From Megasphaera sp. UBA1696 (GTDB taxonomy: Bacteria; Bacillota; Negativicutes; Veillonellales; Megasphaeraceae), in assembly GCA_002319965.1 (NCBI GenBank), contig DCJQ01000026.1, positions 1 to 62,289 on the forward strand: a stretch of 62,289 nucleotides of DNA, given 5' to 3'. Position 1 is the first letter of the stretch. Each line of letters begins with the position of its first letter. A program made the position numbers and the translations under genes. This document shows, in pieces, positions 25,032 to 32,615 of this stretch. The notes below the pieces were generated by a model. That model worked only from the letters and a program-made list of their open reading frames with translations, made no database searches and was not told the DNA's origin.

Positions 25032-26909
25032 TTAATGATGAGCGACAGACATTTCTTGGAAACGCTGAGCTGCTTTATCTGTTTTTACCAGTTCTTGGAG
25101 GTGTTTCAATTCTTCCGTTTCAACGATTTCCGAAGTGTCATAGTTGGCAGGAACGGTCTTTGCCAAGTAGATGCACTTGCGGATAGCGCCGACGGCAACG
25201 ATGATAACCAACAGGGCCATGATGATGGAAACGGTGAACATCGTCCATTCACCCTTGGGCAGGTAAATTTCAAAGATGTTGAGATAGTCAGCCCAGAAGA
25301 TCATGACCATCAGGAAAGCCCAGGGAACAGCCGTTACCCAGAGGTAACGCGCCTTACCCATGGAGCAGAGGACAACCGACGAAATCGAAAGAGCGATGAT
25401 TGCAAGGAGCTGGTTCGATACGCCGAAGATCGGCCAGATGGTGGACAAGTTGCCGTTGAGGACCAAATAACCCCAAGCCCCGCAGATTAAAGCCGAAGCG
25501 ATGATGGCGCCGGGTTTCCAGTTCGGGTCGCCGAACTTAGGCCATACGCGGCCGACGAGTTCCTGAAGCATATAACGGCCGACACGAGTACCGGCATCGA
25601 TGATGGTCATGATGAATAAGGCTTCGAACATGATGCAGAAATGGTACCAGTAGTTCATGAGGTGATCGAGGCCGGGCAGGTTGGAGAAAATATAAGCCAT
25701 ACCGACAGCCAGGGAAACGGCACCGCCCGGACGATGGGCGACATCTTCACCGACCATGTTGCTCAGGTGCGGCAGGTCTACGACCTGAATGCCGAGGGCC
25801 TGGAAATGAGCGGCCGAAGAGTTGATGGCAAAGTAATCATTCGGAACCAGCGAGCAGGCTGCGATTAAAGCCATCATGGCAACGAAGGATTCCGTAACCA
25901 TGGCGCCGTAGCCGACGGGCAGGATGGAGCGTTCATTCATCAGCATTTTCGGCGTTGTGCCCGTTGCAATCATGCAGTGGAAACCGGAGATAGCGCCACA
26001 GGCGATGGTAACGAAGATGTACGGCAGGACAGCACCGGTGATGACCGGGCCGCCGCCGGCCGTAAACTGGGTCATAGCCGGCATCTGAATGTTAGGACCG
26101 ACGATGATGATGCCCAGGGCCAAAGCGCCGATGGTACCGATCTTCATGTATGTCGAGAGGTAGTCACGCGGTGCCAGGAGCAGCCAAACCGGAAGGGCAG
26201 CTGCGATGAAGCCGTAGATGATGAGGGCGATGGAGATGCCTGTAGCATTGATGGTAAAGAGGGGAGCCAAGGTCGGCGAAGCCTGGACGGCAGGGCCGGC
26301 GACGACGGCCAGCAAGGTCAAGACGACGCCGATGATGGTGCCTTCTTTAATTTTGCCGGGACGCAGGAACTGCATGTAGATCCCGACGAAGATGGCGATA
26401 GGAATGGTCATGCCGATGGTGAACGTACCCCAAGGGCTGTCGTGCAGGGCGTTGGCAATGACGACGGCCATGCCGGCCATACAGAGGATATTGAGGAACA
26501 AGACGGCAAAGGACGTTGCCAAGCCCGTTTTGTCACCAATCTGGGCTTTGGCGATTTCGGCAATGGATTTGCCGTCATACCGCATGGAGCAGAAGAGGAT
26601 GACCATATCGTGGACGGCACCGGCGAGGACGCCGCCGATGAGAATCCATAAGGCACCGGGCAGGTAGCCGAACTGGGCTGCGATGACCGGACCGACCAGC
26701 GGGCCGGCACCGGCGATAGCTGCGAAATGGTGGCCGAAAACAACGTATTTGTTCGTCGGTACATAGTCGTGACCGTCTTCAAAACGGAAGGCCGGCGTGA
26801 CTTTGTACTGGTTCAGGGTCAATACCTTGGCGGCGATGAATGCGCCGTAAAAACGGTAAGCCAGTACGAACACTAAGGCAGAAATAATGACGAGATATAA
26901 ACCGTTCAT
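25032..26909 (-). CDS. cstA: Carbon starvation protein A, peptide or pyruvate transporter, copy 2
   Basis: A 625-residue paralogue of the downstream copy, co-linear throughout with only scattered substitutions (for example F5Y, I13V, V32L, and Ala to Cys in VILFxSMRYDG). Start has AGGAGG. Each copy has its own promoter and terminator, and the two leaders are unrelated, so the duplication has probably been kept for different regulation. No btsS/yehU-type sensor pair is adjacent. Confidence 0.93.
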   Translation of the reverse strand: MNGLYLVIISALVFVLAYRFYGAFIAAKVLTLNQYKVTPAFRFEDGHDYVPTNKYVVFGHHFAAIAGAGPLVGPVIAAQFGYLPGALWILIGGVLAGAVHDMVILFCSMRYDGKSIAEIAKAQIGDKTGLATSFAVLFLNILCMAGMAVVIANALHDSPWGTFTIGMTIPIAIFVGIYMQFLRPGKIKEGTIIGVVLTLLAVVAGPAVQASPTLAPLFTINATGISIALIIYGFIAAALPVWLLLAPRDYLSTYMKIGTIGALALGIIIVGPNIQMPAMTQFTAGGGPVITGAVLPYIFVTIACGAISGFHCMIATGTTPKMLMNERSILPVGYGAMVTESFVAMMALIAACSLVPNDYFAINSSAAHFQALGIQVVDLPHLSNMVGEDVAHRPGGAVSLAVGMAYIFSNLPGLDHLMNYWYHFCIMFEALFIMTIIDAGTRVGRYMLQELVGRVWPKFGDPNWKPGAIIASALICGAWGYLVLNGNLSTIWPIFGVSNQLLAIIALSISSVVLCSMGKARYLWVTAVPWAFLMVMIFWADYLNIFEIYLPKGEWTMFTVSIIMALLVIIVAVGAIRKCIYLAKTVPANYDTSEIVETEELKHLQELVKTDKAAQRFQEMSVAHH

Positions 26910-27358
26910 ACAAAAAGAACCTCCTTTAAAATTTGTGTGCCTATATCTTTATCCGTTATAAAGCAACATAATGCCGATTTGAAAAAAGTGGAAAAAAGTA
27001 AATGGCACGTTGAAATTTTTTGCTATTTCTGTAGCTATCTCATTATATATCCTTTTGGATTAAAAACAAGATTCTCCTTGGGAATAAAGAACTATTCTTG
27101 ATGACCTAAAAGACATGATGAAATTACGATATCGTATATTTGAATTTTTTATACCATATATTGATTTATTACGGGGATAATAAACTATATGTTGATTAAA
27201 TTTACTAAAAGTGATTTGTAACCAAATCTACATATGTATTTCTCATATGTATTACGAATCAATTCGGCCGGTGGGAGTGGACTTTTCATAAGCAAAGGAC
27301 AATGCTATAATAACCATAGTTTTTGAACTTATTATCATATATTATAGGAGGTTTTAGA
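26910..27358. promoter_or_regulatory. Divergent control region between cstA2 and the alcohol dehydrogenase gene
   Basis: Contains no convincing gene. For cstA2 (minus) TTGTTT (27064-27069) and TATAAT (27042-27047) are 16 bp apart. For the dehydrogenase (plus) TTTTCA (27283-27288) and TATAAT (27306-27311) are 17 bp apart. A perfect 12-bp palindrome, TACGATATCGTA, lies at 27125-27136. The direct repeat CATATGTATT occurs at 27231-27240 and 27244-27253, upstream of the plus-strand -35. These could be regulator sites. Confidence 0.55.
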
Positions 27359-28456
27359 ATGTCTAAATCTGAATACACCTTGGTCCTGCCGGCCTTTACC
27401 ATCGGGATACACGCCTATGATGCCATCGGTAAGATCACCAAACACTTCGGGAAGAAAGTCGTCATCATCGGCGGTAAGACGGCCCTGTCCAAGGCGAAAC
27501 AGCCGCTCCTCGATGCCATTGCCAAAACGGATCTCGAAGTCCTCGATGTCCTGTGGTACGGCGATGATGCTACCTTTGAACACGTAGACCGCCTGCTGAA
27601 AGAAAAAGCCGTTCAAGACGCAGATCTCGTTTTCGGCGTCGGCGGCGGCCGGGCTATCGATACGGGGAAAGTCGTTGCCGATAAGGCCGATAAAGCCTTC
27701 TTTGCTTTCCCGACACTGGCCTCGAACTGTGCGCCGTCGACGGCTATTTCCGTCATGTACAAAGAAGACAAGTCCTTTGCCGGCTATTATTACCTCGATC
27801 AGCCGCCGGTCCACACCTTCATCAATATGGCTGTCATTGCCGATTCGCCCTTTAAATTCTTCTGGGCCGGCATTGGCGATGCCATGAGTAAGGAATGTGA
27901 ATCGGAACTGGCCAGCCGGGCTGCGGAACACTTCCACACCGTTCTCTTGGGCCGGGCTATCGGAAAGACCTGTACGGAACCGCTTCTCCAGTATGGGGAA
28001 AAGGCGTTGGCAGACTTCAAGGCCAATCAGATTACCTATGAACTGCAGCAGGTCGTTTTGGATATCGTCATCAGCACGGGCCTCGTTTCCAACTGCACGA
28101 CAGGCGGTGAAGAATACTATTACAATTCGTCTTTGGCGCACATGTTCTACAACGCCTCGACGGTCCTTCCCCAGGTTGTCGAAGGCCATCTTCACGGCGA
28201 AACCGTTTCCTTCGGCGTCTTAGTCCTCTTGACCTACGATAAGCAGTTTGAACTGCGCGATAAGGTCGCTGCTTTCTATAAAAAATGCAATTACCCGACG
28301 ACCTTGGCTGCCTTAGACATTAAGGCCGATGAAATTGACGCCGTCGTCGACGCCGCCCCGGCCCTTCGTGAATGGACCTGCGTTCCGGCTCCGATGACCA
28401 AGGAAGCTTTCAAAAAAGCCATCCTCGATACGGATGAATTCGGTAAATCATTATAA
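27359..28456 (+). CDS. Iron-type (GldA-like) alcohol dehydrogenase
   Basis: A 365-residue member of the glycerol dehydrogenase/iron-containing alcohol dehydrogenase family. FGVGGGRAIDTGK binds NAD(P); metal ligands are likely the Asp in GIGDAMSKECE and the His residues in SSLAHMFYN and EGHLHGETVSFG. Family members act on glycerol, small alcohols or sugar alcohols; the substrate is not evident. Start chosen at the ATG after AGGAGG, twelve codons inside the open frame. The CobT-like gene follows 82 bases later, possibly in the same unit. Confidence 0.88.
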   Translation: MSKSEYTLVLPAFTIGIHAYDAIGKITKHFGKKVVIIGGKTALSKAKQPLLDAIAKTDLEVLDVLWYGDDATFEHVDRLLKEKAVQDADLVFGVGGGRAIDTGKVVADKADKAFFAFPTLASNCAPSTAISVMYKEDKSFAGYYYLDQPPVHTFINMAVIADSPFKFFWAGIGDAMSKECESELASRAAEHFHTVLLGRAIGKTCTEPLLQYGEKALADFKANQITYELQQVVLDIVISTGLVSNCTTGGEEYYYNSSLAHMFYNASTVLPQVVEGHLHGETVSFGVLVLLTYDKQFELRDKVAAFYKKCNYPTTLAALDIKADEIDAVVDAAPALREWTCVPAPMTKEAFKKAILDTDEFGKSL

Positions 28457-28538
28457 GCAATATTTCGTATATACACATCGTTTGTCATAGGAGATATTCC
28501 GGCATGGTGAGACGATGACAGTCTTTTATGGAGGAAGT

Positions 28539-29540
28539 ATGGATCCCGTATTAGAACAAATTATTAAGGCTATCGAACCGATGGATTTGGCGAAGGCTGC
28601 GGAGTGCTACCAGCGCTTGGCCGGCCTGACAATTCGTCAGGACAGCAAATTATCGTATTTGGCGGGCCGCATTGCCGGCGTGCAAAAGACCCTTCACCCG
28701 GAAAAGCTGCAGAAGGCCATTGCTGTCTTCGCTGCCGACCATGCCGTCGACGGCGGGGAAAATAAGACCCAGGGCAAGACCAGTAAGGCCGACGCCTTGG
28801 AAATCGCCGGAGGCCGAGGGGCCATCAATAAGGTGGCCCACCGCATCGGAGCCGGCGTCATGCTCCTCGATATGGGCCTTGAAGAAGACTTAGCTGAATC
28901 ACAGGGTGTCCAGAATCTGAAAGTCATGCACGGCAGCCATTTTTGGGCCCGCCGGGACGCCATGAGTGAAGATGAAATGATGGATGCCTTGTTCAGCGGC
29001 CTGCAGCTTGGCGAGAACCTGGCTGAAGAAGGGTATACGGCCGTCGGCCTCGGAAATATTGGCGAACGGGCGCTCCTCACGGCTTTTATCATAACGGCAT
29101 CCTTTTTCCGCGGTCAATTGGAAGACCTTCCGGCGTCTATGACGTCCGGCAAAAAATTGGATTCGTTGAAGAGAGTCATTGAGGAAATGAATTTCAACCC
29201 GGAAAATCCCTTAGATTTGCTGCGTCGTGCCGGATCGCCGGATATTGCGGCCATGGTCGGGTGTATTTTATCGGCAGCTCGGTGTAAAATGCTCATTGTC
29301 TTTGACAATGCCGTGACCGGGGCAGCCGTCCTCTTGGCTCGCGCCTTGTGCCCGACGGTCGAGGACTATATTTGCCCATCAGCTCAATATCAGGAACCGG
29401 TCCATCAGATGCAGATGAAAAAATTGGGACTGAAACCCTTCGTTGAACTCGAGCAGAATCTCGACCAGGGGATGGGCTCCGCCATGGGGCTGACCATGCT
29501 CGACGCCGCTGTCCAAATGATGAACGATAATTTGAAGTAA
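28539..29540 (+). CDS. Divergent CobT paralogue (nicotinate-nucleotide phosphoribosyltransferase family), probably altered activity
   Basis: A 333-residue protein of the CobT (DBI-PRT) fold: KLQKAIAVFAADHAVDGGEN near residue 60 aligns with the FAADNGVV block of true CobT. Two key motifs are changed. The GEMGIGNTT loop reads GLGNIGERA, and the C-terminal GEGTGA, whose Glu is the catalytic base in CobT, reads DQGMGSAMG. A standard CobT is encoded at 46635. The ATG at 28539 follows GGAGGA; the frame opens eight codons earlier. LarC1 follows after 11 bases, so it is either part of nickel-cofactor metabolism or a cobamide lower-ligand partner subunit. Confidence 0.75.
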   Translation: MDPVLEQIIKAIEPMDLAKAAECYQRLAGLTIRQDSKLSYLAGRIAGVQKTLHPEKLQKAIAVFAADHAVDGGENKTQGKTSKADALEIAGGRGAINKVAHRIGAGVMLLDMGLEEDLAESQGVQNLKVMHGSHFWARRDAMSEDEMMDALFSGLQLGENLAEEGYTAVGLGNIGERALLTAFIITASFFRGQLEDLPASMTSGKKLDSLKRVIEEMNFNPENPLDLLRRAGSPDIAAMVGCILSAARCKMLIVFDNAVTGAAVLLARALCPTVEDYICPSAQYQEPVHQMQMKKLGLKPFVELEQNLDQGMGSAMGLTMLDAAVQMMNDNLK

Positions 29541-29551
29541 GGAGTCCCACG

Positions 29552-30418
29552 ATGAAAACACTACATCTCGACTGTTTTTCAGGTATCAGCGGCAATATGT
29601 TCGTCGGCATGCTCATCCAGGCAGGCGTTCCCTTTGAAGCCTTTCAAAAGGCCATGGCTTCGCTTCAGCTTACGGGATATGAACTCCTGTGCCGCAGTGA
29701 GAATAAGGGCGGCGTGCAGGCCATTTATTATAATGTAATATTAGATGATGAAAAGCACGATGCCCACTATGATCATGAACATCACGATCACGATGATCAT
29801 GACCACCATGACCACCATGATCATGATGATCACGGCCATGACCACCATCACGACGCTTCCGGGCACCTCGTCGATATGACCGGTCACCATCATCACCACC
29901 ACCATCGCGGTCTGGCGGAGATTACACAGATTATCAATGGGTCGCCCTTGGCAGAAGATATAAAAACGAAGAGCTTGGCCGTCTTTCAGGCCTTAGCGGA
30001 AGCGGAAGCCAAGGTACACGGCGTATCGGTCGACGAAATTCATTTTCATGAAGTTGGCGCCATCGACTGCATCTTAGATATCGTCGGTACCGTTTGGTGT
30101 CTGAACTACTTGGGCATCGAACAGATCAGTACGTCGTCCCTCCATGCGGGAAGTGGCTTTGTCCGCTGCGCCCATGGCATCATGCCTGTGCCGGCGCCGG
30201 CAACGGCGGAACTTTTGTCCGGAATTCCCTGGTATTCGACGGATATCAAAGGTGAATTAGTTACGCCGACGGGAGCCGCCTTGGTGAAGGTTTTGGCTCA
30301 TACGGGTAAAAGACCGGCTGATTTCATCTACCATACCGTTGCCTATGGTGCCGGTACCAAAAACTTGGTAACGCCCAATGTCCTGCGCGGTTTTATTGGT
30401 GAAGCCTCACCTTTGTAA
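29552..30418 (+). CDS. LarC-like nickel-insertion protein lacking the LarC2 domain, His-rich
   Basis: A 288-residue protein corresponding to LarC1. LHLDCFSGISGNMF opens it; HFHEVGAIDCILDIVGT, MPVPAPATAELL and GELVTPTGAALVK are the family blocks. A His/Asp-rich insert (about residues 70-118, some 25 His including a run of seven) should bind Ni. Full LarC continues into a C-terminal CTP-binding domain, often by a programmed frameshift; here the frame stops right after NVLRGFIGE and no continuation (ETNIDDM-type) is seen in any frame before the tRNA genes. The function may therefore be Ni storage or delivery rather than full cofactor metallation. Confidence 0.82.
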   Translation: MKTLHLDCFSGISGNMFVGMLIQAGVPFEAFQKAMASLQLTGYELLCRSENKGGVQAIYYNVILDDEKHDAHYDHEHHDHDDHDHHDHHDHDDHGHDHHHDASGHLVDMTGHHHHHHHRGLAEITQIINGSPLAEDIKTKSLAVFQALAEAEAKVHGVSVDEIHFHEVGAIDCILDIVGTVWCLNYLGIEQISTSSLHAGSGFVRCAHGIMPVPAPATAELLSGIPWYSTDIKGELVTPTGAALVKVLAHTGKRPADFIYHTVAYGAGTKNLVTPNVLRGFIGEASPL

Positions 30419-30440
30419 GCGTGCCATTTTCTGATTGTTC

Positions 30441-30473
30441 CTGCAAAAGGCTGCTCTTTTGCAGCCTTTGCAG
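30441..30473 (+). terminator. Hairpin after the LarC1 gene, probable terminator
   Basis: A strong stem (30441-30454 with 30461-30473) with a 6-base loop, but without a T-run immediately after; a T-stretch lies about 10 bases further. Confidence 0.5.
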
Positions 30474-30504
30474 GGGCGTCAGATTTTTAGAATAGAAAAC
30501 GTTC

Positions 30505-30533
30505 TTGACAATCCTTTTACTCTATGTTAAACT
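30505..30533 (+). promoter_or_regulatory. Probable promoter of the tRNA cluster
   Basis: Consensus TTGACA (30505-30510) with TAAACT (30528-30533) 17 bp downstream, about 85 bases before the first tRNA. Confidence 0.6.
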
Positions 30534-30618
30534 TATTAAGCACTTGTGATTTGTAAAAAATATTTACAAAAAGGTGCCGGCTGGCCTCACTGTTTTAGTG
30601 AGACAGGTCAACTTTCAT

Positions 30619-30693
30619 GCGGAAGTAGCTCAGTGGTAGAGCACCACCTTGCCAAGGTGGGGGTCGCGAGTTCGAGCCTCGTTTTCCGCTCCA
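30619..30693 (+). tRNA. tRNA-Gly (anticodon GCC)
   Basis: Cloverleaf readable: D-arm GCTCAGTGGTAGAGC, anticodon loop TTGCCAA, T-loop TTCGAGC, CCA encoded. First of six tandem tRNAs. Confidence 0.95.
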
Positions 30694-30698
30694 TTTAT

Positions 30699-30774
30699 TC
30701 CTCAATAGCTCAGTTGGTAGAGCAATCGGCTGTTAACCGATTTGTCGTAGGTTCGAGTCCTACTTGAGGAGCCA
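30699..30774 (+). tRNA. tRNA-Asn (anticodon GTT)
   Basis: TCCTCAA acceptor pairs with TTGAGGA; anticodon loop CTGTTAA; T-loop GTTCGAGTC; CCA encoded. Five bases after tRNA-Gly. Confidence 0.95.
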
Positions 30775-30777
30775 TAC

Positions 30778-30852
30778 AGGGGTGTCGCCAAGCGGTAAGG
30801 CAACGGACTCTGACTCCGTCATGCGTAGGTTCGAATCCTACTACCCCTGCCA
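30778..30852 (+). tRNA. tRNA-Gln (anticodon CTG)
   Basis: Typical Gln body (TCGCCAAGCGGTAAGGCA), anticodon loop CTCTGAC, T-loop GTTCGAATC, CCA encoded. The acceptor was set from the TC at positions 8-9. Confidence 0.92.
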
Positions 30853-30856
30853 ATAT

Positions 30857-30932
30857 GATCCACTAGCTCAGTTGGCAGAGCACCTGACTTTTAATCAGGG
30901 TGTCCCGAGTTCGAATCTCGGGTGGATCACCA
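30857..30932 (+). tRNA. tRNA-Lys (anticodon TTT)
   Basis: Acceptor GATCCAC/GTGGATC; anticodon loop CTTTTAA; T-arm CCGAGTTCGAATCTCGG; CCA encoded. Confidence 0.95.
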
Positions 30933-30947
30933 CAATCCACATTATGT

Positions 30948-31023
30948 GGCCCCTTGGTCAAGTGGTCTAAGACATCGCCCTTTCACGGCGAGAACATGGG
31001 TTCAAATCCCGTAGGGGTCACCA
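30948..31023 (+). tRNA. tRNA-Glu (anticodon TTC)
   Basis: Acceptor GGCCCCT/AGGGGTC; anticodon loop CTTTCAC; T-loop GTTCAAATC; CCA encoded. Confidence 0.95.
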
Positions 31024-31026
31024 CAT

Positions 31027-31102
31027 GGGCGATTAGCTCAGCTGGGAGAGCGCCTGCCTTACAAGCAGGATGTCAGCAGTTCGATCCTGTTATCGCCCAC
31101 CA
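31027..31102 (+). tRNA. tRNA-Val (anticodon TAC)
   Basis: Acceptor GGGCGAT/ATCGCCC; anticodon loop CTTACAA; T-loop GTTCGATCC; CCA encoded. Last tRNA of the cluster. Confidence 0.95.
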
Positions 31103-31104
31103 TG

Positions 31105-31141
31105 AAAAAGCTGCACAACATCGGTTGTGCAGCTTTTTTTG
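31105..31141 (+). terminator. Intrinsic terminator of the tRNA cluster
   Basis: AAAAAGCTGCACAAC (31105-31119) pairs with GTTGTGCAGCTTTTT (from 31124), 4-base loop, long T-run. Confidence 0.93.
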
Positions 31142-31220
31142 TACAAGAAAAGCGTTGGAAAATGCCTTCTGTGTATGAAAAAACCACTATCGTTGCAGAA
31201 TTAGTATAGTATATTTCTTC

Positions 31221-31278
31221 TACTCATTTTATATATGAGTAATAATAGGTTTGATTCCCTGTCAATTTGTATTATAAT
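31221..31278 (+). promoter_or_regulatory. pta promoter with upstream inverted repeat
   Basis: TTGATT (31251-31256) and TATAAT (31273-31278), 16-bp spacer. Ten bases upstream of the -35 is the inverted repeat TACTCAT-N7-ATGAGTA (31221-31241), a possible regulator site. Confidence 0.65.
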
Positions 31279-31363
31279 GAAGGATAGTGATAGGAATATT
31301 TTCCTTATCATAAGGCCATATTTCTCAACAAATTTCTAAGAACTTACAAGGAGTGGTATCCAA

Positions 31364-32413
31364 ATGAGATTTACAGAAGATTTAAAAGCCCGTGTTTCCA
31401 AGGCCCAAAAGAAAATTGTCCTTCCGGAAACGAACAGCCGTCGTGTCCTGAAAGCTGCTGAACGCGTTTTGGCTGATGGTTTTGCTAAAATCGTTCTCGT
31501 AGGTAAGCTGGAACAGATCAAAAAAGATGCTGCTAAATTCCAAATCGATCTCACTGGTGTCGAAGTCATCAATCCGGAAACGTACTATCGGATGGATGAA
31601 CTTTGCGAATACTTTGCAAAACGCCGCGAAAAGAAAGGCATGACGATTGAAAAAGCTCGCGACATCATGACTCACAACAACACTTTCTTTGCGGCTGGTC
31701 TCGTCGCTCTCGGCGAAGCTGACGGCTGCGTATCCGGTGCTGCTACGACGTCGGCAGAAGTTATCCGTGCCGGCCTTCAGGTCATCGGTCCCCGCCCGGG
31801 CAATAAGACCGTATCCTCGGCATTCATTCTCTTGACGAACACTCCTCAGTACGGCGACAATGGTATCCTCGTCCTCGGCGACTGCGGCGTTATCCCCAAT
31901 CCGTCGGCCGATCAGCTGGCTGATATCGCCTGCATTTGTGTTGAACGTGCTCGTCGTACCGTTCAGATCCTCAATCCGAAGGTTGCCTTCCTTTCGTACT
32001 CCACGATGGGTTCCGGCGCCGGTGAATCCGTTGAAAACGTCCGCAAAGCCGTTGAAATCTTGAAAGAACGCAACGTTGATTTTGCTTTTGACGGCGAAAT
32101 GCAGGCTGACGCTGCCCTCGTTCCGGAAGTCGGCGAACATAAGGCTCCCGGCTCCACCGTTGCCGGCCATGCCAACGTCCTCATCTTCCCGAACCTCGAT
32201 GCTGCCAATATCGGTTACAAGATGGTTCAGCGCTTTGCCAATGCAACGGCTCTCGGACCTTTGGTTCAGGGCCTCGACAAACCTATCCTTGACTTGTCCC
32301 GTGGCTGCTCGTCTGAAGACGTAGCTGACGTCGTCGCTGTATGCTGCTCCGATGCTATTACGGCTGACTTCTATAAAAAAGAACGGGCTGAACATGAACA
32401 TGAACAGCAGTAA
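31364..32413 (+). CDS. pta: Phosphate acetyltransferase
   Basis: A 349-residue single-domain Pta that converts acetyl-CoA and phosphate to acetyl phosphate and CoA (fermentative ATP formation, or the reverse). EADGCVSGAATTSAEVIRAGLQ, GDCGVIPNP and STMGSGAGESVENVRKA are the family blocks. AAGGAG precedes the ATG. No ackA is adjacent, so acetate kinase must be elsewhere. A strong promoter and terminator make it monocistronic. The tail EHEHEQQ is slightly His-rich and probably unimportant. Confidence 0.96.
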   Translation: MRFTEDLKARVSKAQKKIVLPETNSRRVLKAAERVLADGFAKIVLVGKLEQIKKDAAKFQIDLTGVEVINPETYYRMDELCEYFAKRREKKGMTIEKARDIMTHNNTFFAAGLVALGEADGCVSGAATTSAEVIRAGLQVIGPRPGNKTVSSAFILLTNTPQYGDNGILVLGDCGVIPNPSADQLADIACICVERARRTVQILNPKVAFLSYSTMGSGAGESVENVRKAVEILKERNVDFAFDGEMQADAALVPEVGEHKAPGSTVAGHANVLIFPNLDAANIGYKMVQRFANATALGPLVQGLDKPILDLSRGCSSEDVADVVAVCCSDAITADFYKKERAEHEHEQQ

Positions 32414-32428
32414 GATCCGTGCTTGAAG

Positions 32429-32464
32429 AAACAGCTGCTCCTAAGGGGGCAGCTGTTTTTCTTT
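32429..32464 (+). terminator. Intrinsic terminator of pta
   Basis: AAACAGCTGC (32429-32438) with GCAGCTGTTT (32449-32458), followed by TTCTTTT. Confidence 0.9.
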
Positions 32465-32487
32465 TGCCCATTGAATCGGCAGGCCGG

Positions 32488-32577
32488 TTGACTTTGTCGG
32501 TGCACCATGCTATGCTGAATGAGGAGCTGCTTGTGTGGCTGCAAAAGGCGTTGTCCCAAGGAGACAACGCCTTTTTT
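32488..32577 (+). ncRNA. Candidate small RNA or leader attenuator between pta and the FAD dehydrogenase
   Basis: A promoter-like pair, TTGACT (32488-32493) and TATGCT (32511-32516) with a 17-bp spacer, is followed within about 25 bases by a strong terminator, AAAAGGCGTTGTC (32543-32555) pairing with GACAACGCCTTTT (32563-32575) plus a T-run. Transcription would give an RNA of about 55 bases. Either it is a free small RNA, or the hairpin attenuates the gene starting at 32616. The short open frame across it has no coding look. Confidence 0.5.
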
Positions 32578-32615
32578 GTTCGATGTAAAGGTGTTTTTAT
32601 AAGGAAGTGGCGTAT

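Noticed and set aside
30419..30618. LarC2 continuation after a programmed frameshift
   Set aside because: No frame after the stop carries the conserved start of LarC2, and the tRNA genes begin 200 bases later.
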